Shown in pieces: positions 1 through 7,324 of a DNA stretch of 13,602 nt. Within the stretch, counting starts at the first letter, position 1, and every line of letters starts with the position of its first letter. The position numbers were made by a program, and so were the translations under genes. The notes under the pieces are model-generated. The model was given only the letters and a program-made list of their open reading frames with translations. It was not told the origin of the DNA and did no database searches. This DNA is from CBDTTM01 sp965363355 (GTDB lineage: Bacteria > Bacillota > Negativicutes > Selenomonadales > Selenomonadaceae). The DNA lies in the NCBI GenBank assembly GCA_965363355.1, contig CBDTTM010000050.1:1-13602 (forward strand), read 5' to 3'.

Positions 1-1
1 A

Positions 2-1213
2 GTCGATGTGCATACGCATATTGATTTACAAGCGGGGGAGTGTCATACCTGTGATGATTTTTTATCAGGAACAAGAGCGGCTGCCAGCGGTGGGACAACG
101 ACGATTGTTGAGCATCTGTCATTTGGTGCAGCCAAATGTTCTCTCCATGATCAAGTCAATGCCTATAAATTGCATGCTGCTAAAAAAGCGGTTGTCGATT
201 ACGGATTGCATGGCGTAATACAACATGTCGATGAACAAGTGCTTGCGGACATGGAATCCCTTGCTGCAGAGGGGATTTCCAGCTTCAAAATATATCTGAC
301 CTATGATTTTGCCCTTTCAGATGCGGATGTTTTGCGCGTCATGAAAAAAGCCAAGGCAATCGGAGCTGTTGTTGCCGTGCATTGTGAAAACGATTCGCTC
401 ATTCGCCACTTGCGAGACGAATGTATAAAAGAAGGCAAGCGGATGCCTATGGCGCATGCGCTGAGCAGGCCGCCAATTTGTGAATCGGAAGCAATCCATC
501 GTGTGCTTCAAATTGCACATTTGGCAGGAGATGCAGCGGTGTATATTGTACATCTTTCGACCAGAGAGGGCTTGGAGATTATTCAAAAGGCCAAAAATCG
601 TGGGCAAAAAAATATTTATGTTGAGACATGCCCACAGTACCTGCTGTTCACGCAAGACGCTTATCAAAGAGAAGATGCACTCAAATATATTATGTCGCCG
701 CCACTTAGGGAAGAAGGCGATTGCGAGGCTTTATGGCAAGGTCTTGCCGATGGAAGCATCGATGTAGTGGCTACTGATCATTGCCCGTTTGATTTGGGGG
801 GAGATAAGCAGCGAGGGAAAGATGATTTTACGAAATGTCCAAATGGAGCTCCAGGCATAGAAGAGCGTGTAAGAGTGATGTTTTCAGAAGGTGTCATGAA
901 GAGAAAAATCACGCTTACGGCTTTTGTAAAACTTTTATGTACGAATCCTGCGCGTATTTACGGCTTGTATCCGGAAAAAGGAACGCTTCTTCCGGGAAGC
1001 GATGCGGATCTCATGATTCTAGATGCAGAGGGAAGTTATATGTATACGGCAGAGAATTTAGTGGGTGGCTGCGATTATAGTCTATACGAAGATATGCAAT
1101 TGCAAGGGGACATTTGCTTAGTCATGCAGCGTGGAAAGATTCTCTGCCTTGATGGGCAGGTTTTTGTCAAAGCAGGTGCCGGGCATTTTAGGGAAAGAAG
1201 AGTGAAGCTATGA
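2..1213 (+). CDS. hyuA: HyuA-type hydantoinase / dihydropyrimidinase, 5' end cut by window
   Basis: This is a cyclic-amidase of the amidohydrolase superfamily (D-hydantoinase/dihydropyrimidinase, resembling E. coli HyuA). The family opens cyclic ureides such as hydantoins and dihydropyrimidines to N-carbamoyl amino acids in the cytoplasm. The first full codon is at base 2, and the frame is open to the left edge. The first residues (VDVHTHID) contain the HxH metal motif, which lies near residue 60 in full-length relatives, so about 55 residues are missing. Numbering from the GTG at base 8, the sequence shows H2/H4, the lysine expected to be carboxylated (K94 in SSFKIYLTY), metal histidines H125 and H182, D267 in VATDHCPF, and the family signature APGIEERV at 291-298. 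All catalytic residues are therefore present. The stop overlaps the next start as ATGA, indicating translational coupling. In this purine context the substrate may be a ring-reduced or partly opened purine product rather than hydantoin itself. Family assignment is firm; substrate is inferred. Confidence 0.9.
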   Translation, partial: VDVHTHIDLQAGECHTCDDFLSGTRAAASGGTTTIVEHLSFGAAKCSLHDQVNAYKLHAAKKAVVDYGLHGVIQHVDEQVLADMESLAAEGISSFKIYLTYDFALSDADVLRVMKKAKAIGAVVAVHCENDSLIRHLRDECIKEGKRMPMAHALSRPPICESEAIHRVLQIAHLAGDAAVYIVHLSTREGLEIIQKAKNRGQKNIYVETCPQYLLFTQDAYQREDALKYIMSPPLREEGDCEALWQGLADGSIDVVATDHCPFDLGGDKQRGKDDFTKCPNGAPGIEERVRVMFSEGVMKRKITLTAFVKLLCTNPARIYGLYPEKGTLLPGSDADLMILDAEGSYMYTAENLVGGCDYSLYEDMQLQGDICLVMQRGKILCLDGQVFVKAGAGHFRERRVKL

Positions 1214-2799
1214 AGACTTTGCTAAAAAATGTGGAAATATTTGATGGCAGTGCTGAAAAATCATTTTATGGCAGTATTTTAATTGAAGATGACAAAATCA
1301 AAAATATAGGAGACTGTGCTGACGCTGCGGACGAGATCATTGACTGCAGCGGGTTGGCAGCCTCGCCTGGTTTTATTGACACACATAGCCACAGCGATCT
1401 GAATGTGCTTTTAAAACCAGACCTTTTGCCAAAAATCATGCAGGGAATAACAACGGAAGTACTGGGGCAAGATGGTGTATCTATGGCGCCATTGCCGGAG
1501 CAATACATCACGCCATGGCGGAAAAATTTAGCGGGGCTCGATGGTGACAGCGATTTGATTGATTGGCACTATCAAACGACAGCGAAGTATTTAAAGATGA
1601 TAGAAGCGGTTAAGCCCGCAATTAACGAATGTTATCTGGTTCCGCATGGAAATGTGCGAATGGAAGTTGTCGGACTTAGTGATAATACGCCAGACGCGAA
1701 TCAACTTGAACAGATGAAGCAGGTTTTAAGGCGAGAGCTCGATGCGGGTGCTTATGGATTATCGACTGGGTTGATTTATATGCCATGCGCCTATTCCGTT
1801 ACGGAAGAACTCATTGCGTTATGCAAGGTTGTTGCGGAATACGATGGTGTATTTGTCGTTCATCAACGAAGTGAAGCGGATACGATTCTTGAATCGATGG
1901 AGGAAGTTTTACGGATTGGCCGAGAATCTGGAGTACGAATCCATTATTCCCATTTTAAGATTTGCGGCAAAAAAAATTGGAAATATATACAGGCGGTTGT
2001 TGAGCTGCTGGATAAAGCTGCTGATGAAGGTCTCCGGGTCTCATTCGATCAATATCCTTATGTGGCGGGAAGCACGATGCTCAGTGTCATTTTACCGCCA
2101 TGGGTGCATGATGGCGGTACCAATCAGGCAATGGAACGTTTGCAAAGCAGCAGCTTGCGACAGCAGATGATAAAAGACATCGAAAATGGTATACCAGGCT
2201 GGGATAATTTCATCGATTTTGCCGGTTTTGAAAACATCTATGTCACCAGTGTGAAAACGCAAAAGAACCAGGATGCCATTGGTTTGTCCTTGCTGGAACT
2301 GGCTGCGCTGAGGCAAAAGGATCCTTATCAGGCGGCCTTTGACTTATTGCTCGAAGAAGAAAATGCAGTCGGCATGGTGGATTTTTATGGAACAGAGGAC
2401 CATGTCAAATTGTTTATGAAAAGGCCTGAGATGAATGTGTGCACGGATGGCCTTTTAGGTGGGAAACCTCATCCGAGAGTGTATGGCGCGTTCCCTAGGG
2501 TTTTGGGGAAATATGTGCGAGAAGAAAAGATATTTTCTTTGGCAGAAGGTATCTACAAAATGACAAAGAAACCAGCGCTTGCTTTGGGCATAGAAAACAG
2601 AGGTGAGCTCAAGACGGGTTTTTTTGCAGATGTTGTAGTGTTTGATGCAAAAAAAATCCTTGATCAAGGAACTTTTGTTGACCCTGTGCAATATCCGATA
2701 GGAATAGAATATGTTTTTGTCAACGGCAAAAAGATGATCGAACAAGGAAAATATGACAAGGAACAAGAACGTTTTGGCAGGGTTTTATATAAGTCGTAA
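1210..2799 (+). CDS. N-acyl-D-amino-acid deacylase (D-aminoacylase) family amidohydrolase
   Basis: A 529-residue zinc amidohydrolase of the D-aminoacylase type, whose members hydrolyse N-acyl-D-amino acids to the free D-amino acid and a carboxylate. Visible features are an N-terminal beta-sandwich strand set, GFIDTHSHSD with H59 and H61, the histidines H218 (VVHQR) and H248 (HYSHFK), catalytic D413 (CTDGLL), and the C-terminal signature starting at H421 (HPRVYGAFPR). The position that is a bridging zinc cysteine in the Alcaligenes D-aminoacylase (GNCG) appears here as D88 in VLGQDG, which I believe is a known family variant. Its start overlaps the hyuA stop by four bases, so the two are probably co-translated. 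A 187-base regulatory gap follows. The pairing suggests that it acts on an N-carbamoyl, N-formyl or N-acyl product made downstream of HyuA, but nothing in the sequence fixes the substrate. Related N-acyl-D-glutamate or dihydroorotase-like hydrolases are alternatives. Confidence 0.85.
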   Translation: MKTLLKNVEIFDGSAEKSFYGSILIEDDKIKNIGDCADAADEIIDCSGLAASPGFIDTHSHSDLNVLLKPDLLPKIMQGITTEVLGQDGVSMAPLPEQYITPWRKNLAGLDGDSDLIDWHYQTTAKYLKMIEAVKPAINECYLVPHGNVRMEVVGLSDNTPDANQLEQMKQVLRRELDAGAYGLSTGLIYMPCAYSVTEELIALCKVVAEYDGVFVVHQRSEADTILESMEEVLRIGRESGVRIHYSHFKICGKKNWKYIQAVVELLDKAADEGLRVSFDQYPYVAGSTMLSVILPPWVHDGGTNQAMERLQSSSLRQQMIKDIENGIPGWDNFIDFAGFENIYVTSVKTQKNQDAIGLSLLELAALRQKDPYQAAFDLLLEEENAVGMVDFYGTEDHVKLFMKRPEMNVCTDGLLGGKPHPRVYGAFPRVLGKYVREEKIFSLAEGIYKMTKKPALALGIENRGELKTGFFADVVVFDAKKILDQGTFVDPVQYPIGIEYVFVNGKKMIEQGKYDKEQERFGRVLYKS

Positions 2800-2817
2800 A
2801 ATAATGTAATTTCAGGA

Positions 2818-2846
2818 TTGACATTTGTCTCAAAATGAGATACTAT
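2818..2846 (+). promoter_or_regulatory. Sigma-A/70-type promoter for the permease operon
   Basis: A perfect -35 box TTGACA (2818-2823) is separated by exactly 17 bases from TACTAT (2841-2846), which differs from TATAAT at two positions. Transcription would start near 2852-2854 and run into the permease gene at 2987. It lies in the only long intergenic gap of the window, at the junction of two gene groups. No comparable promoter was seen between the terminator at 2881-2920 and the permease start, so this is the best candidate for driving the whole downstream operon. Confidence 0.8.
2826..2842. promoter_or_regulatory. Palindrome inside the promoter spacer, candidate operator
   Basis: The sequence TGTCTCA-AAA-TGAGATA is an inverted repeat with 7-base arms (six of seven matched, the inner TCTCA/TGAGA perfect) and a 3-base centre. 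It fills the spacer between the -35 and -10 boxes and touches the -10 box. Binding there would be expected to block or reshape RNA polymerase contact. The regulator is unknown; no regulator gene is present in the window. Confidence 0.55.
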
Positions 2847-2859
2847 TTGTTATAACAAA
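2846..2859. promoter_or_regulatory. Perfect 14-base palindrome over the start site, candidate operator
   Basis: TTTGTTATAACAAA is a perfect palindrome starting at the last base of the -10 box and covering the expected transcription start. This position is typical of repressor sites (TetR, GntR or MarR-type proteins bind such short symmetric AT-rich sites), but the family cannot be named from the site. Its centre is about 18.5 bases from the centre of the spacer palindrome and its sequence is different, so two regulators may act here. Confidence 0.6.
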
Positions 2860-2880
2860 AAAGCAAGATAAGGGCAACGA

Positions 2881-2920
2881 AGCCTGCATGCACTTTAGTG
2901 AAGTGTGTGCAGGCTTTTTC
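2881..2920 (+). terminator. Intrinsic terminator between promoter and permease gene
   Basis: A 15-base-pair hairpin pairs 2881-2895 with 2901-2915. Thirteen pairs are Watson-Crick, with two G-T wobbles at 2889/2907 and 2890/2906, and the loop is five bases (TAGTG). A run of five T follows (2915-2919). It lies about 28 bases downstream of the predicted transcription start and 66 bases before the permease ATG. It can end transcripts from the upstream hyuA/deacylase pair, and because it lies downstream of the promoter it may also attenuate the permease operon. Confidence 0.85.
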
Positions 2921-2933
2921 TGTGCAGCTTTTT
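2906..2933 (+). repeat. Direct repeat of the terminator 3' arm
   Basis: The terminator's descending arm and T-run, TGTGCAGGCTTTTT (2906-2919), recur almost exactly as TGTGCAGCTTTTT (2921-2933), one G shorter and 15 bases later. The ascending arm (2881-2892) could pair with either copy, the second with one bulged base. The AAAAAGC at 2858-2864 is complementary to the GCTTTTT of both copies. This offers alternative leader folds, but it may simply be a duplicated or tandem terminator tail. Confidence 0.5.
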
Positions 2934-2976
2934 AAGTTAGGCAGACATCAAATGATGATTGGTTTGCAAAATTGTT

Positions 2977-2981
2977 GGAGG
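2977..2981 (+). promoter_or_regulatory. Ribosome binding site of the permease
   Basis: GGAGG lies 5 bases before the ATG at 2987 and 8 bases before a second in-frame ATG at 2990. Both starts are possible and change the protein by one residue; the spacing slightly favours 2990. An out-of-frame ATG at 2983 is too close to be used. Confidence 0.75.
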
Positions 2982-2986
2982 TATGA

Positions 2987-4315
2987 ATGATGAAGAATTT
3001 ACATCCCGTTGATCAAAAATTGCCGCTAGGGCAGACTTTTTTTTATGGCTTACAGCATGTGCTGGCTATGTATGCTGGCGCAGTCGCGGTGCCTCTGATT
3101 TTGGCAAATGCATTGGGGCTTAGCACAAGCCAGCTTATCTATTTGATAAATGCCGACTTGTTCACTTGTGGAATTGCAACGGTTATTCAAACCTTGGGGA
3201 TTTGCCGGATGGGCAGTAAACTGCCCATCATCCAAGGCGTGACCTTCGCGGCAGTGACACCGATGATTATGATTGGTAAGAATGGTGGAATGACCGACAT
3301 CTATGGTGCTGTGATGGTAGCAGGTTTTGTGGTCTTTCTCATCGCACCGTATTTTAGCAAATTGATTCGGTTTTTCCCGCCGGTAGTCACGGGGTCGGTT
3401 ATTACGATCATTGGGATTTCACTTTTGCCGGTATCGGTACGCTGGGCTGGTGGTGGCAATCCTGCAGCAAAAGATTTCGGTGATCCAACTTCGCTTCTAT
3501 TGGCACTTTTGGTTTTGGTTATGGTCATTGTCTTTTATCGTTGGTTTACAGGCTTTTTGCGTAATATATCCGTTCTTTTGGGACTTATCGCCGGTACGGT
3601 CATCGCAATGCTTTTTGGACATACGAATTTTTCGGCAATAGCCAAGGCCGACTGGTTTGGCATTACAACGCCTTTCGCTTTTGGTATGCCAACCTTCGAG
3701 CCATCGGCTATTGCGGCAATGGTTTTGGTAATGCTGGTCGTTATGACGGAAACAACTGGCGACTTTATCGCTGTCGGCGAAATCGTCGATAAGCAAATCG
3801 ATCAGAAGACGTTGACGCGAGGTCTTCGGGCAGATGGTTTTTCTACCTTGCTCGGCGGGATTTTCAACGCATTTCCGTATACCGCTTTTGCACAAAACAT
3901 TGGGCTTATCAGTCTGACCAATGTGAAAAGCCGTTTTGTAGTCGCGGCATCTGGCTGTATTTTGATTGCTCTGGGGCTTTTTCCAAAACTGGCAGCACTC
4001 ATCGCATCGATCCCGGCGCCGGTACTTGGTGGGGCGGGACTGGCGATGTTTGGCATGGTAGCTGCCAATGGCATCAAGACACTCAGCAAAGTTGATTTCA
4101 ATGGGAATTTCAATATTTTGGTCGTAGGTGTCAGCCTGGCGATGGGCCTTATTCCCATGGCAGTTCCTTCGATATACTCGCATCTTACGGGAACGTTGCA
4201 GGTCATCTTTGACAGTGGAATTACTATTGGCAGCCTGACGGCGATTCTTCTCAATGCGATACTCAATCGGGGTAAATCAGAAGAGAAGGTACAACAAGCA
4301 TTAGAGGCGGATTGA
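2987..4315 (+). CDS. pbuX: NCS2-family purine permease (xanthine/urate:cation symporter)
   Basis: A 442-residue integral membrane protein of the nucleobase-cation symporter-2 (NAT) family, close in length to bacterial xanthine permeases (about 440-470). It would import xanthine or urate with protons across the cytoplasmic membrane. The first transmembrane segment carries the conserved histidine (H24 in GLQHVLAMYAG). The substrate-site region has E255 and D259 (MTETTGD), D283 (RADGF) and the NAT signature QNIGLISLT with Q303, N304 and T311. These align in spacing with the functional residues of E. coli XanQ (D to Q is 20 residues in both). Many hydrophobic segments run from about residue 17 to 430, with a short charged C-terminus. 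It is first in the downstream operon, 21 bases before ssnA, and follows the promoter and terminator described separately. Xanthine versus urate preference cannot be read from the motif, so the gene symbol is by family resemblance. Confidence 0.9.
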   Translation: MMKNLHPVDQKLPLGQTFFYGLQHVLAMYAGAVAVPLILANALGLSTSQLIYLINADLFTCGIATVIQTLGICRMGSKLPIIQGVTFAAVTPMIMIGKNGGMTDIYGAVMVAGFVVFLIAPYFSKLIRFFPPVVTGSVITIIGISLLPVSVRWAGGGNPAAKDFGDPTSLLLALLVLVMVIVFYRWFTGFLRNISVLLGLIAGTVIAMLFGHTNFSAIAKADWFGITTPFAFGMPTFEPSAIAAMVLVMLVVMTETTGDFIAVGEIVDKQIDQKTLTRGLRADGFSTLLGGIFNAFPYTAFAQNIGLISLTNVKSRFVVAASGCILIALGLFPKLAALIASIPAPVLGGAGLAMFGMVAANGIKTLSKVDFNGNFNILVVGVSLAMGLIPMAVPSIYSHLTGTLQVIFDSGITIGSLTAILLNAILNRGKSEEKVQQALEAD

Positions 4316-4336
4316 TCGGGAAAGGATGATGAACCT

Positions 4337-5659
4337 ATGTTTATCATAGGAAATGGCACATTGGTTACCCAGGATGTTTCTAATCCTGTCACCAAAAACG
4401 GGGGCGTTGTAGTTTCAAAAAATGAAATTGTCGCCGTCGGTGCAATGGAAAAAATCAAAGGGCAATATCCAGAAGCGTCGTTCATCGATGCACATGGCGG
4501 GTTGATTTTACCAGGGTTTATTGATGCACATGAACATATATACAGCATGATGGCTCGTGGGATGTCCTTAGTGCTTCCCCAAAAAGCTGATTTGAAAACA
4601 ATCTTAGAAAAACTATGGTGGAAAGTAGATCGTGCGCTCACCAATGATCTGACGTATAAAAGTGCTATGGCGGCTTATCTGGAGCTGGTGAAAAACGGGG
4701 TCACCACGGTGATCGATCACCATGCAAGTTATGGAGGTATTGCCGATAGTCTATCGGCGATAGCGCAAGCTGCGAAATGTTTTTCGGTAAAATCATGCCT
4801 TTGTTATGAAGTCTCTGATCGGGCAGGAAAAGATAAAATGAAAGCGGCTGTGTTGGAAAATGAACGATTCATCAAAGAAACCGCCAAGGATCCAGTGCTT
4901 GCCGGCATGATGGGCTTACATGCTTCCTTTACACTAGCGGACAGTTCGCTGTCTTACTGTGCAGAGCATGCTGGCGATGCTGGTTATCATGTCCATATAG
5001 CAGAAGGCGCAATCGATCAAAAAGATTGTATAGAAAAACATCATATGCGCATTGCCGAACGGTTCTCCCAGTTTTCTATCTTGGGTCCTAAGACACTTGC
5101 CGCACATTGTATCGACATAGATGAACATGAGATGGAACTGATCAAAGAAAGCAAAAGTGCAGTGGTCCATAATCCGCAGTCAAATATGAATAATGCGGCA
5201 GGAGCTCCGCAAGTTCTCAAAATGATGGAGAAAAATATCTTAATCGGGCTTGGAACAGACGGTTATACGCATGATATGCTGGCTTCATACAAAGCTGCGG
5301 ATTTATTGCATAAACACCAGTTGAAAGACCCAGCCGCCGGGTTTTTAGAAATGTCGCAAGCGATGTTTCAAAACAATCGAGAGATTGCCGGGCGATATTT
5401 TTCAACGCCGACAGGCATGCTGAAACAAGGGTATGCAGCAGATGTCATCATTGCAGATTATGATCCACCAACGCCAATAGAGCCCTCTAATGTCAAAGCG
5501 CATTTGCTTTTTGGTATCAGTGGGAAAGATATTTCTTTTACGATGGCACAAGGCAATATCGTGATGAAGGACAGAAAATTAGTGCAACTGGATGAAATAC
5601 AAATAATGGAAAATTGCAGACAAGGAGCAGTTGAGCTTTGGAAAAAACTCAACGAATAG
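4337..5659 (+). CDS. ssnA: SsnA-type amidohydrolase
   Basis: A 440-residue metal-dependent hydrolase of the guanine deaminase/chlorohydrolase branch of the amidohydrolase superfamily, matching the length of E. coli SsnA (about 440). Visible residues: H65 and H67 in FIDAHEH (metal), H220 with E223 in HVHIAEG (metal ligand and catalytic acid/base), H257 in LAAHCID, H278-N-P-Q-S-N, and D308 in GLGTDGY (metal). A C-terminal beta-sandwich strand (AADVIIADYDPPTP) is also present. The set is complete, so an active enzyme is expected. It sits 21 bases after the permease with AGGA at 4323-4326 as ribosome binding site, and 5 bases before ygfK. The conserved ssnA-ygfK pairing suggests that it hydrolyses a purine ring intermediate, perhaps the product of YgfK; simple guanine deaminase activity is the main alternative. 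Confidence 0.88.
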   Translation: MFIIGNGTLVTQDVSNPVTKNGGVVVSKNEIVAVGAMEKIKGQYPEASFIDAHGGLILPGFIDAHEHIYSMMARGMSLVLPQKADLKTILEKLWWKVDRALTNDLTYKSAMAAYLELVKNGVTTVIDHHASYGGIADSLSAIAQAAKCFSVKSCLCYEVSDRAGKDKMKAAVLENERFIKETAKDPVLAGMMGLHASFTLADSSLSYCAEHAGDAGYHVHIAEGAIDQKDCIEKHHMRIAERFSQFSILGPKTLAAHCIDIDEHEMELIKESKSAVVHNPQSNMNNAAGAPQVLKMMEKNILIGLGTDGYTHDMLASYKAADLLHKHQLKDPAAGFLEMSQAMFQNNREIAGRYFSTPTGMLKQGYAADVIIADYDPPTPIEPSNVKAHLLFGISGKDISFTMAQGNIVMKDRKLVQLDEIQIMENCRQGAVELWKKLNE

Positions 5660-5664
5660 TATAG

Positions 5665-7305
5665 ATGAGTGATAAAATGACGCCGTCCGATTTTTCTGTT
5701 TTGCTAGAAGCAATCCTTGCGGAATATAAAGAAAACGCAAGCGTATTTTCGGTGCCGATAAAACCAATGAGCGGAGGTCTGTCCTTTAAAAATGAGTTCA
5801 TGGATCTTGAAATGCCGTTTGGGCCGGCAGCGGGCCCGCATACGCAATTAGCACAAAATATAGCGGCGGCTTATGCTGCTGGAGCACGGTTTATCGAACT
5901 AAAGACCGTACAGATCATCGCTGGGGAACAGTTGCATATCAATAAACCATGTATAGCAGGCAAGGATGAATTCTATAACATTGAATGGTCGACAGAACTC
6001 TCTTTGGACCAGGCTTTTGAAGAATATGTCAAAGCGTATTTTCTGTTGAAATTCATGGCAGGAGAGTTTGGCAACCGTTTAGACGGGTTTAGTTTCAATA
6101 TGAGTGTAGGCTATGATTTGGCTGGCATAAAAAGTGTGCCAGTAGATCGATTTATCGATCAGATGAAAAATGCCCAACAAACGGAGATCTATAAGACTTG
6201 TTATGCATATCTTGCTGAACATATAGAAGACTATGAACGCTTTTCAGCAGTCGATTTGCAGGCAATTGGCAGTCAAATTGCAGATTCAATAACGGTTTCC
6301 ACGATGCATGGCTGTCCAGCCGCGGAGATAGAAAAAATAGCAGAACATTTGATTTTGGATAAAAAAATACCCGTTTATATAAAATTGAATCCTACGCTCA
6401 ATACGTTCCAGCAAACTAAAGAATTACTGGAAAATAAGGGGTATGGTTACATCGAGTTGATCGAGCAGCATTTTGTGGAAGATCTACAGATGGAAGCTGC
6501 GATACCACTCTTGGAGCGGCTTTTGGCTAAAGCAAATGAAGCGCATGTGTTTTTTGGCGTGAAGCTCACAAATACGCTGCCCGTTGCTGTCATGCACGGA
6601 GAACTGAACGATCAGCAAATGTATCTTTCGGGTAAGCCCTTGTTTTTGTTATCCTTGTCGGTTGTTCAAAAGTTAGTGCACCATTTTGATTCGGTGCTGC
6701 CGATTTCTTTTTCGGGAGGTCTGGACAGCCATAATATCAAGGCTATGCTTGAAACGGGAATATATCCCTTGACGATGGCAACTGCACTGCTTAAAGGCAA
6801 AGGTTATGGTGCTTTAGCTGATTATACAAGGCTTTTTGAAAAGGCGAATTTTTCGGAACAAAGACCTTGCAGAAAAAAAGTGGATGAGCTATTGAAAAAT
6901 ACCTTAGCAGATGAATATTATCAGAAAAAACAAGTAGTTGCACCAAAATTGAAGGAGTCACTGCCACTGCTCAATTGCAAAAATTGTCGCTTGTGTATAA
7001 ATGTTTGCCCGAATAGAGCCAATGTGATGCTTGACGCTGGGACGAAAATGCAGATTGTACACATCGATGCATCCTGCAATTCGTGTGGAAATTGTGCCAC
7101 TTTTTGCCCCTATGAAGGCCGGCCCTATACGGATAAATTCACGATTTTTGCATCGTGGGAAGCATATAAAAATAGTGAAAATCCTGGGATCGTAAAAAAG
7201 GGGAATACGCTGAAACTAAGGCAGCTTGAAGAGTACGAAGGACTGTTGCTCGAAGATTATAAGCAGCTAGTGCAAGTGTTGCAAGATAAGTTCGATCTAA
7301 AATAG
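5665..7305 (+). CDS. ygfK: Compact YgfK-like FMN/iron-sulfur reductase
   Basis: A 546-residue protein. Residues about 40-395 form a dihydroorotate/dihydropyrimidine dehydrogenase-like FMN barrel: K80 in IELKTVQ, N145 in FSFNMSVGYD, H215 and C217 in STMHGCPA, K240 in YIKLNPT, and SFSGGLDS at 348-355 for phosphate binding. Residues 438-481 hold two [4Fe-4S] motifs: C438, C441, C444, C448-P and C471, C474, C477, C481-P. The C-terminal stretch (DKFTIF, NSENPG) matches the end of long YgfK proteins. E. coli YgfK is about 1030 residues because a GltD-like NAD(P)H/FAD module sits between these two parts; here it is absent, leaving an architecture like PreA of bacterial dihydropyrimidine dehydrogenase. 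The database name 'putative selenate reductase' is probably misleading; reduction of a purine is more likely. No strong ribosome binding site precedes the ATG; coupling to ssnA is likely. An in-frame ATG at 5677 is an alternative start. Confidence 0.82.
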   Translation: MSDKMTPSDFSVLLEAILAEYKENASVFSVPIKPMSGGLSFKNEFMDLEMPFGPAAGPHTQLAQNIAAAYAAGARFIELKTVQIIAGEQLHINKPCIAGKDEFYNIEWSTELSLDQAFEEYVKAYFLLKFMAGEFGNRLDGFSFNMSVGYDLAGIKSVPVDRFIDQMKNAQQTEIYKTCYAYLAEHIEDYERFSAVDLQAIGSQIADSITVSTMHGCPAAEIEKIAEHLILDKKIPVYIKLNPTLNTFQQTKELLENKGYGYIELIEQHFVEDLQMEAAIPLLERLLAKANEAHVFFGVKLTNTLPVAVMHGELNDQQMYLSGKPLFLLSLSVVQKLVHHFDSVLPISFSGGLDSHNIKAMLETGIYPLTMATALLKGKGYGALADYTRLFEKANFSEQRPCRKKVDELLKNTLADEYYQKKQVVAPKLKESLPLLNCKNCRLCINVCPNRANVMLDAGTKMQIVHIDASCNSCGNCATFCPYEGRPYTDKFTIFASWEAYKNSENPGIVKKGNTLKLRQLEEYEGLLLEDYKQLVQVLQDKFDLK

Positions 7306-7310
7306 ATAAA

Positions 7311-7315
7311 GAGGG
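7311..7315 (+). promoter_or_regulatory. Ribosome binding site deciding the xdhA start
   Basis: AGAGG/GAGGG at 7310-7315 lies about 10 bases before ATG at 7325. An in-frame TTG at 7316 would directly abut this site and could not be used efficiently, so the ATG is preferred. Confidence 0.65.
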
Positions 7316-7324
7316 TTGATTCGT

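Noticed and set aside
8..10. GTG as the start of hyuA
   Set aside because: The frame is open to the left edge and the codons before it (Val-Asp) belong to the conserved strand leading into the HxH motif, so the true start is outside the window.
2847..2986. Purine riboswitch or sigma-54 promoter before the permease
   Set aside because: No guanine/xanthine aptamer core is recognisable, the pre-terminator leader is only about 28 bases, and no GG-N10-GC pair with -24/-12 spacing was found.
3497..4183. Minus-strand open frame of 228 codons inside the permease gene
   Set aside because: It runs antisense to conserved transmembrane coding sequence, has an unlikely composition rich in Arg, Cys, His and Gln, no ribosome binding site, and no recognisable domain.
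3802..4644. Minus-strand open frame of 280 codons across the permease-ssnA junction
   Set aside because: It is long, but antisense to the conserved 3' end of the permease and the 5' end of ssnA; the Ser/Pro/Ile-rich translation matches no family I know.
4742..4758. Perfect hairpin GCCGATA-GTC-TATCGGC within ssnA
   Set aside because: It lies in coding sequence (Ala-Asp-Ser-Leu-Ser-Ala), has no T-run or nearby gene boundary, and is likely chance.
6145..6160. Inverted repeat GATCGAT-TT-ATCGATC within ygfK
   Set aside because: It encodes an ordinary stretch of the FMN domain; no promoter or boundary is near, so a regulatory role is unsupported.
7316..7318. TTG as the start of xdhA
   Set aside because: It directly abuts the ribosome binding site GAGGG; the ATG at 7325 has workable spacing and begins at the family's conserved N-terminus.
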